Part shown: piece after piece, positions 7,500 to 15,197 of the stretch
Layout of the letters: each line of letters starts with the position of its first letter
How positions within the stretch are numbered: the first letter of the stretch is position 1
NCBI GenBank assembly: GCA_946886255.1
Contig: CAMPIG010000059.1
Location: 1-15,986, forward strand
Source of the DNA: an uncultured Cellvibrio sp.
Lineage (GTDB): Bacteria; Pseudomonadota; Gammaproteobacteria; Pseudomonadales; Cellvibrionaceae
DNA: 15,986 nucleotides
Direction of reading: 5' to 3'
Notes under the pieces: model-generated
The model's database searches: none
The model's input: only the letters and a program-made list of their open reading frames with translations
Told to the model about the DNA's origin: nothing
Program-made: the position numbers and the translations under genes

Positions 7500-8552
7500 A
7501 TGTCGCAGTTCTGGAGTGAGGTGGTGCGTCAACTGGAGCCTTATGTGCCCGGCGAGCAACCGCAGATTGATGGCCTGATCAAACTCAATACCAACGAAAG
7601 TCCGTATCCGCCATCACCCCGGGTGCAGCATGTATTGAATGACACGGCCATCGCGCGCTTGCGTTTATATCCCGACCCAAACTCCCGCCAACTGAAACAA
7701 ACCTTGGCCGCCTATTACGGGGTGCAACCGGAACAGGTGTTTGTCGGCAATGGCTCAGACGAAGTGCTGGCCCTGTCTTTTATGGCGTTTTTCCAACAGC
7801 CCAAACCCTTGTTGTTTCCCGACATCACCTACAGCTTCTACAAAGTGTATTGCCAGTTGTTTGGTATCGCCGCTCAAAAAATTCCTTTGTGCGACGACTT
7901 CACCATCGATTTCACCGATTACCCGACAGACAACGGCGGCATCATCTTCCCCAACCCGAATGCGCCCACTGCCATGGGAAAACCCCTCGCAGACATAGAA
8001 GCGCTGTTGCAGCGCAACACGCAATCTGTGGTTCTGGTGGATGAAGCCTATATCGATTTTGGCGGTGAAACGGCAGCGTCATTAGTGGACCGTTACCCTA
8101 ATCTGCTGGTCGTACAAACCCTCTCCAAATCCCGCGCCCTCGCCGGCATGCGCGTAGGTTTCGCCATCGGCGATAAACAACTGATTGTAGGTCTGGATCG
8201 CGTCAAAAACTCCTTTAACTCCTATCCCCTCGATCGCCTCGCCGAAGCCGCCGCCGTAGTTGCCTTCGAAGATGAAGCCTACTTCCGTTCCTGTTGCGAC
8301 AAAGTGATCGCAACCCGCGAATGGACAACTCGACAATTGCAGGAACTTGGCTTCACCGTATTGCCATCACAAGCCAATTTTGTGTTGGCACAACCTCAAG
8401 GCGATGCCGCCGACCTGGCTGCCAAATTACGCGAACACAAAATCCTGGTGCGCTACTTTAATGCACCGCGTATCGATAAATTTTTGCGGATTACTATTGG
8501 TACGAATGAGGAAATGGAGCGGTTGGTTGAGGTGTTGAAAGCAATCATATGA
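7500..8552 (+). CDS. hisC: Histidinol-phosphate aminotransferase
   Basis: A 350-residue PLP enzyme of histidine biosynthesis that converts imidazole acetol phosphate and glutamate to histidinol phosphate and 2-oxoglutarate in the cytoplasm. The start ([18 protein letters not shown]), the [12 protein letters not shown] segment (29-40), GNGSDEVL (83-90), VDEAYIDF (180-187), the PLP lysine Lys210 in [16 protein letters not shown] and the C-terminal FLRITIG are typical HisC. I chose the ATG at 7500. AGGAG lies at 7483-7487, a rather long 12-base spacing, but homologues normally begin with this MSxFW sequence. The in-frame ATG at 7479 adds seven residues, has no ribosome binding site, and would swallow the AGGAG. 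The gene is alone, with no other his genes visible; whether it is the only hisC copy cannot be told. It is followed by a hairpin repeat. Confidence 0.95.
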   Translation: MSQFWSEVVRQLEPYVPGEQPQIDGLIKLNTNESPYPPSPRVQHVLNDTAIARLRLYPDPNSRQLKQTLAAYYGVQPEQVFVGNGSDEVLALSFMAFFQQPKPLLFPDITYSFYKVYCQLFGIAAQKIPLCDDFTIDFTDYPTDNGGIIFPNPNAPTAMGKPLADIEALLQRNTQSVVLVDEAYIDFGGETAASLVDRYPNLLVVQTLSKSRALAGMRVGFAIGDKQLIVGLDRVKNSFNSYPLDRLAEAAAVVAFEDEAYFRSCCDKVIATREWTTRQLQELGFTVLPSQANFVLAQPQGDAADLAAKLREHKILVRYFNAPRIDKFLRITIGTNEEMERLVEVLKAII

Positions 8553-8620
8553 AAAACTGAGTACTGACTATTGACAGGTTTCGTAAATTCTCCAGCTTGT
8601 CGTAGAGGTACTTCGAAATC

Positions 8621-8790
8621 CGTTTGTCATTAGGGCTTTTGTTTCGAAAGCGCATGAATACATCCCTGTAGCTCCCTCAAGTCGTCCCTCGGCAACTGCT
8701 CCTGCGTTGCTCTACCTCCGGAATGCCGGACCACTGCATCCATGCAGTCGTGACTTGAGGGTTTCGAAACAAAAGCCCTAACGCCAAACG
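8621..8790. repeat. Hairpin repeat element, long copy
   Basis: About 170 bp, starting CGTTTGTCATTAGGGC and ending GCCCTAACGCCAAACG. The outer stem is GGGCTTTTGTTTCGAAA with TTTCGAAACAAAAGCCC. An inner stem CCCTCAAGTC/GACTTGAGGG encloses about 65 bp that the short copy lacks, including small hairpins TCCGGAATGCCGGA and CTGCATCCATGCAG. The arm GCATGAATACATCCCTGTAGCT is unpaired in the simple fold. It starts 69 bp after the hisC stop and lies between hisC and the convergent STAS gene, so it may also act as a terminator. Confidence 0.88.
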
Positions 8791-8833
8791 CGCATCGTAT
8801 GAGCGTGAAACTTTTGCGGATATATGGAAGAGC

Positions 8834-9454
8834 TTAAGCCTTCACTTTTTCCTCCAACGTCGCCCCCTGAATCACAAAATAACGATCCATCCCCGTCCAC
8901 TGTAACAACTCCCATACCTGATGATTGCAATGGCACAGCGTAATATTCTGCCGCTGTGAATGCTTTTGCTCCCTGAACAGCAATAACATCGACAGACCTG
9001 TCAGGCCAAGTTCAGGGGTACGGGTCAGGTTAAATTCAAACTGATCGATTTCCTTACTGGCTGTTTCACTTAATAGCAGCAGCCACTCCCGGCGTAGTGC
9101 CTGGTCAATAGTCCCGCTGATGTTAATCCGCAAACCTTGGCCATTATTGATTGGTATCCACTCCATTCGCGGACCACTATCACTGGTGGCCGAGGGTTTA
9201 GACGTGGAGCGTGTGTCTGCCGGTATGGTAGCAATAGCGGCGGGGCGTTGTTTACTGGAAGCAGGTGGCACGACGAGAGAGGAGGTAGGAGATGGAATAC
9301 GAGATGAGGCAGGAACGTTATCTTCCCAACTGCTGGTGTCGGCGGCAGTACTCAAAACCTCATCAATGATCTGTCCGTGGCGTTTACTGTCGCCCTGGTT
9401 TTCGTCATCTCTCAGGATGAGCTTTTCGCCGATAAAAGGAACCGGTGGTCGCAT
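8834..9454 (-). CDS. STAS-domain protein (anti-sigma-antagonist-like)
   Basis: A 206-residue protein. Residues about 1-34 are a charged lead, 35-96 a Ser/Pro/Thr/Ala-rich linker of low complexity, and 97-200 a STAS-like domain (GLRINISGTID, FEFNLTRTPELGLTGLSMLLLF, then NITLCHC and TGMDRYF). STAS domains in anti-sigma antagonists bind switch-kinase partners and are controlled by Ser/Thr phosphorylation. The usual acceptor region is here ELGLTGLS, with Thr152 at the likely acceptor position and Gly150 where many members have Asp. There is no signal peptide or membrane span, so it is cytoplasmic. The ATG at 9454 is well supported: GGAGG lies six bases upstream. It is divergent from the GGDEF-EAL gene and convergent with hisC. 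No kinase, phosphatase or sigma factor gene is adjacent, so the partner is unknown. Confidence 0.75.
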   Translation of the reverse strand: MRPPVPFIGEKLILRDDENQGDSKRHGQIIDEVLSTAADTSSWEDNVPASSRIPSPTSSLVVPPASSKQRPAAIATIPADTRSTSKPSATSDSGPRMEWIPINNGQGLRINISGTIDQALRREWLLLLSETASKEIDQFEFNLTRTPELGLTGLSMLLLFREQKHSQRQNITLCHCNHQVWELLQWTGMDRYFVIQGATLEEKVKA

Positions 9455-9551
9455 GGCTGCCTCCGGAGCAAGCCCAAATGGTGGGTATTTATTATTCAGG
9501 GATGGCCATTAGACACCTGAAATGGATCACCTCACGTTGAGTTGAACAATA

Positions 9552-9580
9552 TTTATACGATGCCCATCAAGTATAGTCAG
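9552..9580 (-). promoter_or_regulatory. Candidate sigma70 promoter for the STAS gene
   Basis: On the minus strand CTGACT (9580-9575; four of six -35 matches) and TATAAA (9557-9552; five of six -10 matches) are exactly 17 bp apart. The predicted start would give a leader of roughly 90 nt before the ATG at 9454. Confidence 0.45.
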
Positions 9581-9614
9581 ACTTATGTGACGTGGCGCAT
9601 AAATCCTTTGCTGC

Positions 9615-9695
9615 GATGAAAAAATCAGGTAAGGTTGCCGACACAACTAGTACTGATCAATCAATAACTTACCGGCATTACCTGATTTTTTTATC
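9615..9695. repeat. Large inverted repeat in the divergent spacer
   Basis: Arms GATGAAAAAATCAGGTAA (9615-9632) and TTACCTGATTTTTTTATC (9678-9695) are 18 bp with one mismatch and a 45-nt interior. On the + strand the right arm carries a T-run of seven. An inner CTTACC (9668-9673) could pair with GGTAAG (9629-9634) instead, giving a competing hairpin. The remaining spacer, 9455-9810, holds the STAS promoter, this repeat, and a 12-bp-period GACTTGGGC tandem repeat (9786-9806). I see no small gene in it. Confidence 0.7.
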
Positions 9696-9810
9696 ACCAT
9701 TGCCCTTGGCCCGTCGGTTTGTGATGCGAAAAGAATCTAACTAGTGATCGATACCGGTTCACCGTAAAGGGCCGGGTGGTCAACTGACTTGGGCATCGAC
9801 TTGGGCGACT

Positions 9811-12108
9811 ATGCAGAATAAAAATACAGCCGTTGAACTCATCAAGAAGTTTCAACAACTATTCACTGACCTGAATCACAAACAAATTGCCGAACGCCTG
9901 GTCAAGCTGGTAGTGGTTAAACCGATCGTCAGCCGGGTTGTGCTGATCGTTGAGCGCGATAATCATTTATATGTTGAAGCCATCGCTTGCCAGCGCGCAC
10001 CGGAACCCTTGGTCAGTGGCGTAGCGACGGCGCTCTCGCGTTTAAATTACCTGCCGCAACAAAAAATCCGCGAAACTTTTTTGCTCGGCCAGCCCCAGGC
10101 GCTGGATATCGACCACATCAATACTCTCGGCGAGAAAGACACCCAGCAAGGTTGTCGCGCCTGCTATCTGCATCCCATTCTGGAAAAAGATAAAACCATC
10201 GCGGTGTATTACATCGAAACCGAACGTGACCTGCCGCAGTTGCAACAAGCGGTGGCGGAACTGGATACCGTCTGGACGTTCAGCTCGTTACTCATTCGCC
10301 AGGTCATCGAGATGTGGCGGCATGAAGAGCAAGCCGAACGTTTCCGTTTGGCCGAGCAGGCGCTCTGGGCCAGTGAGACTTATCTCAACGCGATACTGCA
10401 TTATTCACCCGCACTCATTTCGGTAAAAGACCTGGACGGTAATGTGGTACTCGCCAGTGAGCATTTCAAGCTGATGGCAAATATCGATGAGAAAGGGTTT
10501 GTAGGCAAAAATGTCTTTGATGTATATCCGGCGGACATTGCCCAGTCCATGTGGGACATTGATGTAGCCGCGCGCAACAAACAACAAACTTTTGAAACAG
10601 AATTGGATTTATTACACAAAGACGGCACCTTACACACCTATCTGGTGGTGAAGTTTCCGTTGCGGAATAAAGAGTCAGAAGTCTTCGGCGTATGCACCAT
10701 CGGGACGGATATTTCTGAACGCAAGCTGGCCGAAAATGCATTGCGCGAACAGCAGTCGCGCCTCAACTACATGGCCTTCCACGACTCGCTGACCTCCTTA
10801 CCCAACCGCTCCTTATTTTACGATCGCATCTTCCACGGCCTTGCCCGCGCACGGCGCAGTAACAGCAAGGTGGCACTGATGCTGTTGGATATTGATCGCT
10901 TCAAGATTATCAACGACAGCCTCGGCCATGACTCAGGGGATTTATTGTTAAAGGCAATCGCCCTGCGCCTTAACGAAGGCGTGCGTGATATGGATACCGT
11001 AGCGCGGCTTGGCGGTGACGAATTTGTGGTAGTGCTCGAAGGTGTGCATGACATTGACGATGTTATCTTCGTGGCCAATAAATTATTGGTAACACTTGCA
11101 CGCCCGCTGGAGATCAGTGGCCATGAAATTACTACCACCGTCAGCATCGGTGTGAGTATCTTTCCTGATGACGGCTCCGATGCGGATGAACTGCTCAAGA
11201 ATGCCGACATCGCCATGTATAAAGCTAAAGAAGCCGGTAAAAATAATTGTCAGTTTTATGCGAAGGGGATGAACGCGACGGCGGTTAACTACCTGTTGCT
11301 GGAAAACGATTTGCGCCGCGCGGTGGAGCAGGAACAATTGACCCTGCATTATCAGCCCCAGATTGATTTGCAAACCGGTGAATTGATGGGCGTCGAAGCA
11401 CTGGTACGTTGGCAACACCCTGAACGCGGATTGGTTTCACCCGCGCATTTTATTCCGCTGGCGGAAGAAACCGGTTTGATTGTGCCTATCGGCGAATGGG
11501 TGTTGCGCGAAGCCTGTCGCCAACAAAAAGCCTGGCTCAACAGCGGTAAACACGTGGGCAAGATGGCAGTGAATCTGTCGCCGCGTCAGTTCCGCCAGAA
11601 AAATTTTCCCGGCAAGGTGGAAGCGATTCTGCGCGATGCCCAACTCGATGCCGGGTACCTGGAGTTGGAGATCACCGAGAGCTGCGCGATGGAGCACGCC
11701 GGTGAAACCATCAATCATCTTAACCAACTTAATGAGATGGGCTTGTATCTTGCCATCGACGACTTCGGTACCGGTTATTCATCGCTCGCTTACCTCCAGC
11801 GTTTTCCGATTCAGAAACTCAAGATTGACAGCAGTTTCGTGCACGACATTCACGACGATCATAACGATGCAGCGATAGCCAAAACTATCATCGGTCTGGC
11901 GCACGGCATGCAGCTGAAAGTGGTGGCGGAAGGTGTGGAGACGGAATACCAGGCTGAGTGGCTGCGCCAGCAGGGTTGCGACCAGGCGCAAGGTTTTCTT
12001 TATGCCAAACCCTTATCCCCCAAACAATTTGAAAGCCACTTCCACGGCGGCAAGTTTGCGTTTGATGGCAACGTCGTGAAGCTAGATACCTTAAAAGTAG
12101 GCGCCTGA
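9811..12108 (+). CDS. GAF-PAS-GGDEF-EAL cyclic-di-GMP turnover protein
   Basis: A soluble 765-residue signalling protein. Residues 1-165 look like a GAF-type sensor, about 170-190 a helical linker, and about 190-310 a PAS domain ending in TIGTDISERKLAE. Residues about 320-480 are a GGDEF domain with intact GGDEF at 401-405 and the product-inhibition RxxD at 392-395 (RDMD). Residues about 495-750 are an EAL domain with E529-A530-L531, NLSPRQ (588-593), ELEITES (618-624), IDDFGTGYSSL (649-659), KIDSSFV and VAEGVE. Known members make cyclic di-GMP with GGDEF and degrade it with EAL; both sites look complete, so activity may be dual and sensor-controlled. There are no membrane spans. The ATG at 9811 is the only plausible start after an in-frame stop at 9745, although its ribosome binding site (GGGCG) is weak. 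It is divergent from the STAS gene; the two may be linked, but the sequence does not prove it. Confidence 0.95.
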   Translation: MQNKNTAVELIKKFQQLFTDLNHKQIAERLVKLVVVKPIVSRVVLIVERDNHLYVEAIACQRAPEPLVSGVATALSRLNYLPQQKIRETFLLGQPQALDIDHINTLGEKDTQQGCRACYLHPILEKDKTIAVYYIETERDLPQLQQAVAELDTVWTFSSLLIRQVIEMWRHEEQAERFRLAEQALWASETYLNAILHYSPALISVKDLDGNVVLASEHFKLMANIDEKGFVGKNVFDVYPADIAQSMWDIDVAARNKQQTFETELDLLHKDGTLHTYLVVKFPLRNKESEVFGVCTIGTDISERKLAENALREQQSRLNYMAFHDSLTSLPNRSLFYDRIFHGLARARRSNSKVALMLLDIDRFKIINDSLGHDSGDLLLKAIALRLNEGVRDMDTVARLGGDEFVVVLEGVHDIDDVIFVANKLLVTLARPLEISGHEITTTVSIGVSIFPDDGSDADELLKNADIAMYKAKEAGKNNCQFYAKGMNATAVNYLLLENDLRRAVEQEQLTLHYQPQIDLQTGELMGVEALVRWQHPERGLVSPAHFIPLAEETGLIVPIGEWVLREACRQQKAWLNSGKHVGKMAVNLSPRQFRQKNFPGKVEAILRDAQLDAGYLELEITESCAMEHAGETINHLNQLNEMGLYLAIDDFGTGYSSLAYLQRFPIQKLKIDSSFVHDIHDDHNDAAIAKTIIGLAHGMQLKVVAEGVETEYQAEWLRQQGCDQAQGFLYAKPLSPKQFESHFHGGKFAFDGNVVKLDTLKVGA

Positions 12109-12115
12109 CCGTCTC

Positions 12116-12194
12116 GTAGGTCGGATTAGCGCAGCGTAATTCGACGATATCTTAAAAAAACCGCGTCGGATTACGCTGCGCTAATCCGACCTAC
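12116..12194. repeat. REP-like palindrome between convergent genes
   Basis: Two 30-nt arms, 12116-12145 and 12165-12194, are reverse complements with one difference, around a 19-nt loop. The core GTAGGTCGGATTAGCGCAGC resembles a widespread proteobacterial intergenic repeat (from memory). It lies eight bases after the GGDEF-EAL stop and 18 bases from the rimK stop, so it can serve as a bidirectional transcription end. Confidence 0.85.
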
Positions 12195-12212
12195 GGGTAT
12201 CAGGTGCGCCCG

Positions 12213-13118
12213 TTAGCCCTGGCCGCGCGTGCGGTTGGCGTGGGGGCGGGCATTTTCTTCAGTGAAGGCAATGATAGCGTCAGCGATATCTTTCTTGGTG
12301 GTGGCTTCAATGCCTTCCAGCCCCGGCGAGGAATTCACCTCCATCACCAGCGGTCCCCGGCTGGAGCGCAGCAAATCCACACCAGCGACATGTAAACCCA
12401 TGGTTGTAGCGGCCTTGATCGCCGTGCGCCGTTCGGTGGGGGTGAGCTTGGTAATCCGGGCGGTGCCGCCACGGTGAAGGTTGGAGCGGAATTCGCCTTC
12501 CTGGGCCGTGCGTTGCATGGCTGCCACGACCTTATTGCCGATCACAAAACACCGTACATCGCTGCCGCCGGCTTCCTTGATAAATTCCTGCACCAGGAAT
12601 TCCGCACGCAATTCGCGGAAGGCTTCGATCACACTTTCCGCCGCTTTGGGTGTTTCGGCTAGGACGATACCGCGACCCTGGGTGCCTTCACAGAGTTTGA
12701 GCACCAAGGGCGTGCCGCCCACCAGTTTAATCAGTTCCTTGGTGTCGTGAACGTTGTACGCAAAGCTGGTCTTGGGCAATCCCAAGCCTTTGCGCGAGAG
12801 CAATTGCAGTGCGCGCAGTTTGTCACGCGAGCGACCCAGTGCCACGGATTCTGTCAGACAGTAAACACCCATCATTTCGAACTGGCGAATCACCGCCAGG
12901 CCATAGTGGGTAACAGAGGCGCCGATGCGCGGAATCACCGCATCAAAATCCTCCAGCTTATTGCCCATATACCAGATCGCCGGGCTGGACGAGGTGATGT
13001 CCATATAGCACTTGAGGATGTCGATGACATGCATCTCATGGCCGCGCTTGACCCCGGCTTCCACCAGGCGGCGGGTAGAGTACAAACGACGATTGCGAGA
13101 CAGTATGGCAATTTTCAT
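12213..13118 (-). CDS. rimK: Ribosomal protein S6 glutamate ligase RimK
   Basis: A 301-residue ATP-grasp ligase. RimK adds glutamate residues to the C-terminus of ribosomal protein S6 and can also make poly-alpha-glutamate (known for the family). Evidence: the RimK N-terminus [29 protein letters not shown] (63-73); the ATP-binding loop [16 protein letters not shown] (140-155); DVRCFVIG (187-194); RSNLHRGG (211-218); and metal-ligand residues Asp248, Glu260 and Asn262 in GVDLL and VMEVNSSPG. Length equals E. coli RimK (300). The ATG at 13118 is canonical although no clear ribosome binding site precedes it, which suggests translation coupled to, or dependent on, the upstream rimB. It lies 74 bp downstream of rimB on the same strand, a probable operon. 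In pseudomonads RimB and RimK act together on S6. Confidence 0.96.
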   Translation of the reverse strand: MKIAILSRNRRLYSTRRLVEAGVKRGHEMHVIDILKCYMDITSSSPAIWYMGNKLEDFDAVIPRIGASVTHYGLAVIRQFEMMGVYCLTESVALGRSRDKLRALQLLSRKGLGLPKTSFAYNVHDTKELIKLVGGTPLVLKLCEGTQGRGIVLAETPKAAESVIEAFRELRAEFLVQEFIKEAGGSDVRCFVIGNKVVAAMQRTAQEGEFRSNLHRGGTARITKLTPTERRTAIKAATTMGLHVAGVDLLRSSRGPLVMEVNSSPGLEGIEATTKKDIADAIIAFTEENARPHANRTRGQG

Positions 13119-13192
13119 AAAATGACCGAGGTAAATAAATTAGGGAGTTGTAAAAGGAAAGTTACGCTGGACGTAAGCATTGAGGCCGTGAT

Positions 13193-13648
13193 TTACACGG
13201 GTGGTTCACTCTTGCTGCCGCCCAGGACAAAAGATTTGGCGCTGTCGACGACGTAGCCCTGCCGCAATGCACTACGTCCCAGTAACATACGAAAGCGCAT
13301 GTTTTCCCGGTCCGTGAGGGTAATCTCAATAGTGAACTGTCGCTCCTTGAGCGCAATGGTCGTTTCAATGACAAACCGCCATTCCCGATGTCCACCCGAA
13401 TCGGTGACCTGCCGCCGATCCTTGATTGGTGCCTCGCATTCAATACTGCTGGCGCCGCATCCCTGCAAAGGATGCAAACCAAACCTGACCCACGCTTCGC
13501 CATCGCGATCAAAAGGCGTGACGTAATAGGTGTGCAGGGCGCTGGTTTTGGCTCCGGTGTCCACTTTGGCCTTAATCCGGGTGGCGGCAAAGTCGGTCAA
13601 CGTAACCCACTCTCGCCAACCGATCAGCTGTTGTTCTGTTGTGGCCAC
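13193..13648 (-). CDS. rimB: RimB-like retropepsin-type 'ATP-dependent zinc protease' family protein
   Basis: A 151-residue single-domain protein of the family named ATP-dependent zinc protease (DUF785, retropepsin-like fold). The catalytic-type motif is VDTGAKTSALH with Asp30, followed late by MLLGRSAL (121-128), the second retropepsin-like signature. In Pseudomonas the RimB member is a protease that works with the S6-modifying ligase RimK, and rimK directly follows here, so the symbol is reasonable though based on context. The start is GTG at 13648, with GAGGA seven bases upstream; an ATG at 13661 is out of frame. There is no signal peptide. No rimA-like gene is seen beside the pair: upstream is a 302-bp spacer and then a divergent PA3496-family gene. 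Family call high, functional name moderate. Confidence 0.88.
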   Translation of the reverse strand: MATTEQQLIGWREWVTLTDFAATRIKAKVDTGAKTSALHTYYVTPFDRDGEAWVRFGLHPLQGCGASSIECEAPIKDRRQVTDSGGHREWRFVIETTIALKERQFTIEITLTDRENMRFRMLLGRSALRQGYVVDSAKSFVLGGSKSEPPV

Positions 13649-13775
13649 GGTTTATCCTCATTGGTAGTGCAGTGTCAGCGTCGCCGTGCTGGTTGCGGTT
13701 TTTACTTGGCCGGAGACGGCCGGTAAAATGAAAAATATTATTCGTCTCGACAAATTTTTTTTGCTTTGTTTGGCG

Positions 13776-13787
13776 TCATAGCTATGA
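13776..13787. promoter_or_regulatory. 12-bp palindrome in the rimB / PA3496-family divergent spacer
   Basis: TCATAGCTATGA is a perfect palindrome in the 302-bp spacer 13649-13950, and it overlaps a possible + strand -10 (TATGAT, 13783-13788). It could be an operator. The spacer otherwise holds a small GGCCG-GAGA-CGGCC hairpin (13708-13721) and AT-rich DNA at 13729-13762; I see no convincing gene in it. Confidence 0.3.
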
Positions 13788-13950
13788 TAAATAGCGCGGG
13801 ACAAACTGCCGGAACCGAAAAAGGTGGCGGCGGGTGTCAATCGGCAGCCCATCCTCGTGGCTGACATAGTCCCGGTTGCAGCTGTTGTTTAGCTGTCATT
13901 TTTTGTAGTTGCGTTAACTTCCCTATATCTGTCGATTCTGGAGTAGTTTT

Positions 13951-14154
13951 ATGTCTGTCGATGAACATAGCCCTGCTGATGCTGATTTATTGAATGATGT
14001 GGTTGATATCGACGATGACGAGCAGCCCAAGCTCACCGGCAAAGAAGCAAGCCAGCATATGCTCGAAATGCGCCGCAAGATTGAAGACAGATTGGAGCGT
14101 CGCCGTCTTAAAGATCAACTTGGTTTTGACGACTTATCCGAACTGGACTTTTAA
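13951..14154 (+). CDS. PA3496-family small protein
   Basis: A 67-residue, highly charged protein. The N-terminal half is acidic (DADLLNDVVDIDDDEQ) and the C-terminal half is a basic helix ending KIEDRLERRRLKDQLGFDDL. That LERRRLK-QLGFDD ending is the mark of the PA3496 family, annotated elsewhere as putative envelope integrity proteins; the true function is unknown. There is no signal peptide or membrane span. A GGAG eight bases before the ATG gives a good start. It is divergent from rimB and convergent with the LysR gene, and a hairpin follows. Confidence 0.85.
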   Translation: MSVDEHSPADADLLNDVVDIDDDEQPKLTGKEASQHMLEMRRKIEDRLERRRLKDQLGFDDLSELDF

Positions 14155-14174
14155 TTAATCCCCCTCGTTATTTC

Positions 14175-14215
14175 GGTTAACTGGTTTGCCCGAGCCCACT
14201 GCCAGCCAGTTAGCC
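14175..14215 (+). terminator. Hairpin after the PA3496-family gene
   Basis: GGTTAACTGGTT (14175-14186) pairs with AGCCAGTTAGCC (14204-14215) over 12 continuous pairs, two of them G-U on the + strand, with a 17-nt loop. No T-run follows, so it is a candidate rather than a typical intrinsic terminator. Confidence 0.45.
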
Positions 14216-14249
14216 TCCATACCTTCCACCAACATCCTGTTGCAGCTCC

Positions 14250-15050
14250 CTATTTGAATAACGCCAGCACTGGTGCCAGGGCAGCGTCGTGTTCTCTTCC
14301 TGCTTTATAGACCAGATACACCGGCTGTACAAAACGCGGTGCGTCATTCAGCGGGTAAAAGCCGTGGTTAGCGGCGGGTAGATAGGCGGATGCCGGCACC
14401 TGTTGCATAAATTTAATGGCGAGGGCGGCTTCTGTGGTGCGTAATCGGGGTTCAACACCAGCTACACGCTTGTGGTGAAATGCAGCAAAGGCCGCACTCC
14501 ATTCGATAAGCAAGTAGGGCGTACCCGGCAGGGGAGAGTCGGCGGAGCTGCACAGGGTTAATTCCTGCTCAGCAATTTTGATGGCGTGTAGTTCGGGGTG
14601 TTGCGGCAAGTCCAGTACCAGTGCCAGGTCCAGTTGTTGGGCGAGGATCTGGGTGATGAGTTCCAGGTGTGACAAGGACTCAATGGATAATCCCCGGCTG
14701 ACCGACAGGGCTAACAACCTTTGCATCAGACCCGGCAATTCACACTGCCAGACCGATGCCGTGGTGCCTACCGTGAGGTGATTCTCCGGCTCCAGTTTGA
14801 TGGACAGGTCTTCCAATGTCTCCGACCAGGCGTGCAGTAATTTTTTGGCATGGGGCAATAGGCGTTCACCCTCTGCGGTCATCTGGATATTGCCGCGAAT
14901 GCGGTGCAACAGGGTGACGCCCAGCATTTGCTCAAGCTGGCGAATCCGCGCGCTGACTGCTGCTGGCGTCAGGAACTGGGTATCTGCGGCGCGGCCGAAC
15001 TGGCGACGCTGGGTGACTTCTATAAAAGTTTTAAGCAGTTCGATATCCAT
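14250..15050 (-). CDS. LysR-family transcriptional regulator (HdfR-like)
   Basis: A 266-residue regulator. Residues 1-60 form the LysR winged helix-turn-helix: MDIELLKTFIEV, RRQFGRAAD, TPAAVSARIRQLE and MLGVTLLHR. The rest is a weakly conserved substrate-binding-like effector domain (LTVGTTASVWQ, LDLALVLDLP). The DNA-binding part resembles E. coli HdfR (LLKTFxEV, RRxFGRAA). I chose the ATG at 15050 because the family starts there; the frame runs on to a TTG at 15113, which would add 21 residues of no known family. No strong ribosome binding site precedes 15050. It lies downstream of tolC on the same strand but is separated by the tolC terminator, so it probably has its own promoter. The target genes are not evident. 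It may be slightly shorter than typical LysR proteins (about 280-310). Confidence 0.9.
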   Translation of the reverse strand: MDIELLKTFIEVTQRRQFGRAADTQFLTPAAVSARIRQLEQMLGVTLLHRIRGNIQMTAEGERLLPHAKKLLHAWSETLEDLSIKLEPENHLTVGTTASVWQCELPGLMQRLLALSVSRGLSIESLSHLELITQILAQQLDLALVLDLPQHPELHAIKIAEQELTLCSSADSPLPGTPYLLIEWSAAFAAFHHKRVAGVEPRLRTTEAALAIKFMQQVPASAYLPAANHGFYPLNDAPRFVQPVYLVYKAGREHDAALAPVLALFK

Positions 15051-15197
15051 AAGCGTCACGACAGGGCAATGGCAGAGCCAGCGGAATGTACACCGGCCCT
15101 TGGGGCGAGGCAATGCGCTTATCTGCTCGTATCAGACGGGCCAGGCGTGGCGTGTTACAGGCAAAGAAGCAATAGGAACAAATACGCCGGTATCAAA

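Noticed and set aside
7308..7559. 83-codon open frame on the minus strand upstream of hisC, possibly transposase debris
   Set aside because: It overlaps the hisC start on the other strand and shows no transposase motif; only the repeated DNA motifs themselves are worth noting.
4806..8552. Functional coupling of the two aminotransferase genes
   Set aside because: They are on opposite strands, separated by an unrelated secreted protein gene and a repeat, and each is a complete stand-alone gene.
9120..9512. 130-codon open frame on the + strand
   Set aside because: Antisense to the low-complexity linker of the STAS protein; no ribosome binding site or family signal.
9455..9810. Cyclic-di-GMP riboswitch ahead of the GGDEF-EAL gene
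   Set aside because: The conserved blocks of the known GEMM-type riboswitches were not found in the spacer.
12747..13256. 169-codon open frame on the + strand
   Set aside because: Antisense to rimK and part of rimB; the protein has no recognisable motif.
13658..13867. 69-codon open frame on the minus strand directly upstream of rimB
   Set aside because: It ends inside the rimB ribosome binding site region, but the protein looks like no known family, lacks a good ribosome binding site and has non-coding-like composition. Conservation would be needed to revive it.
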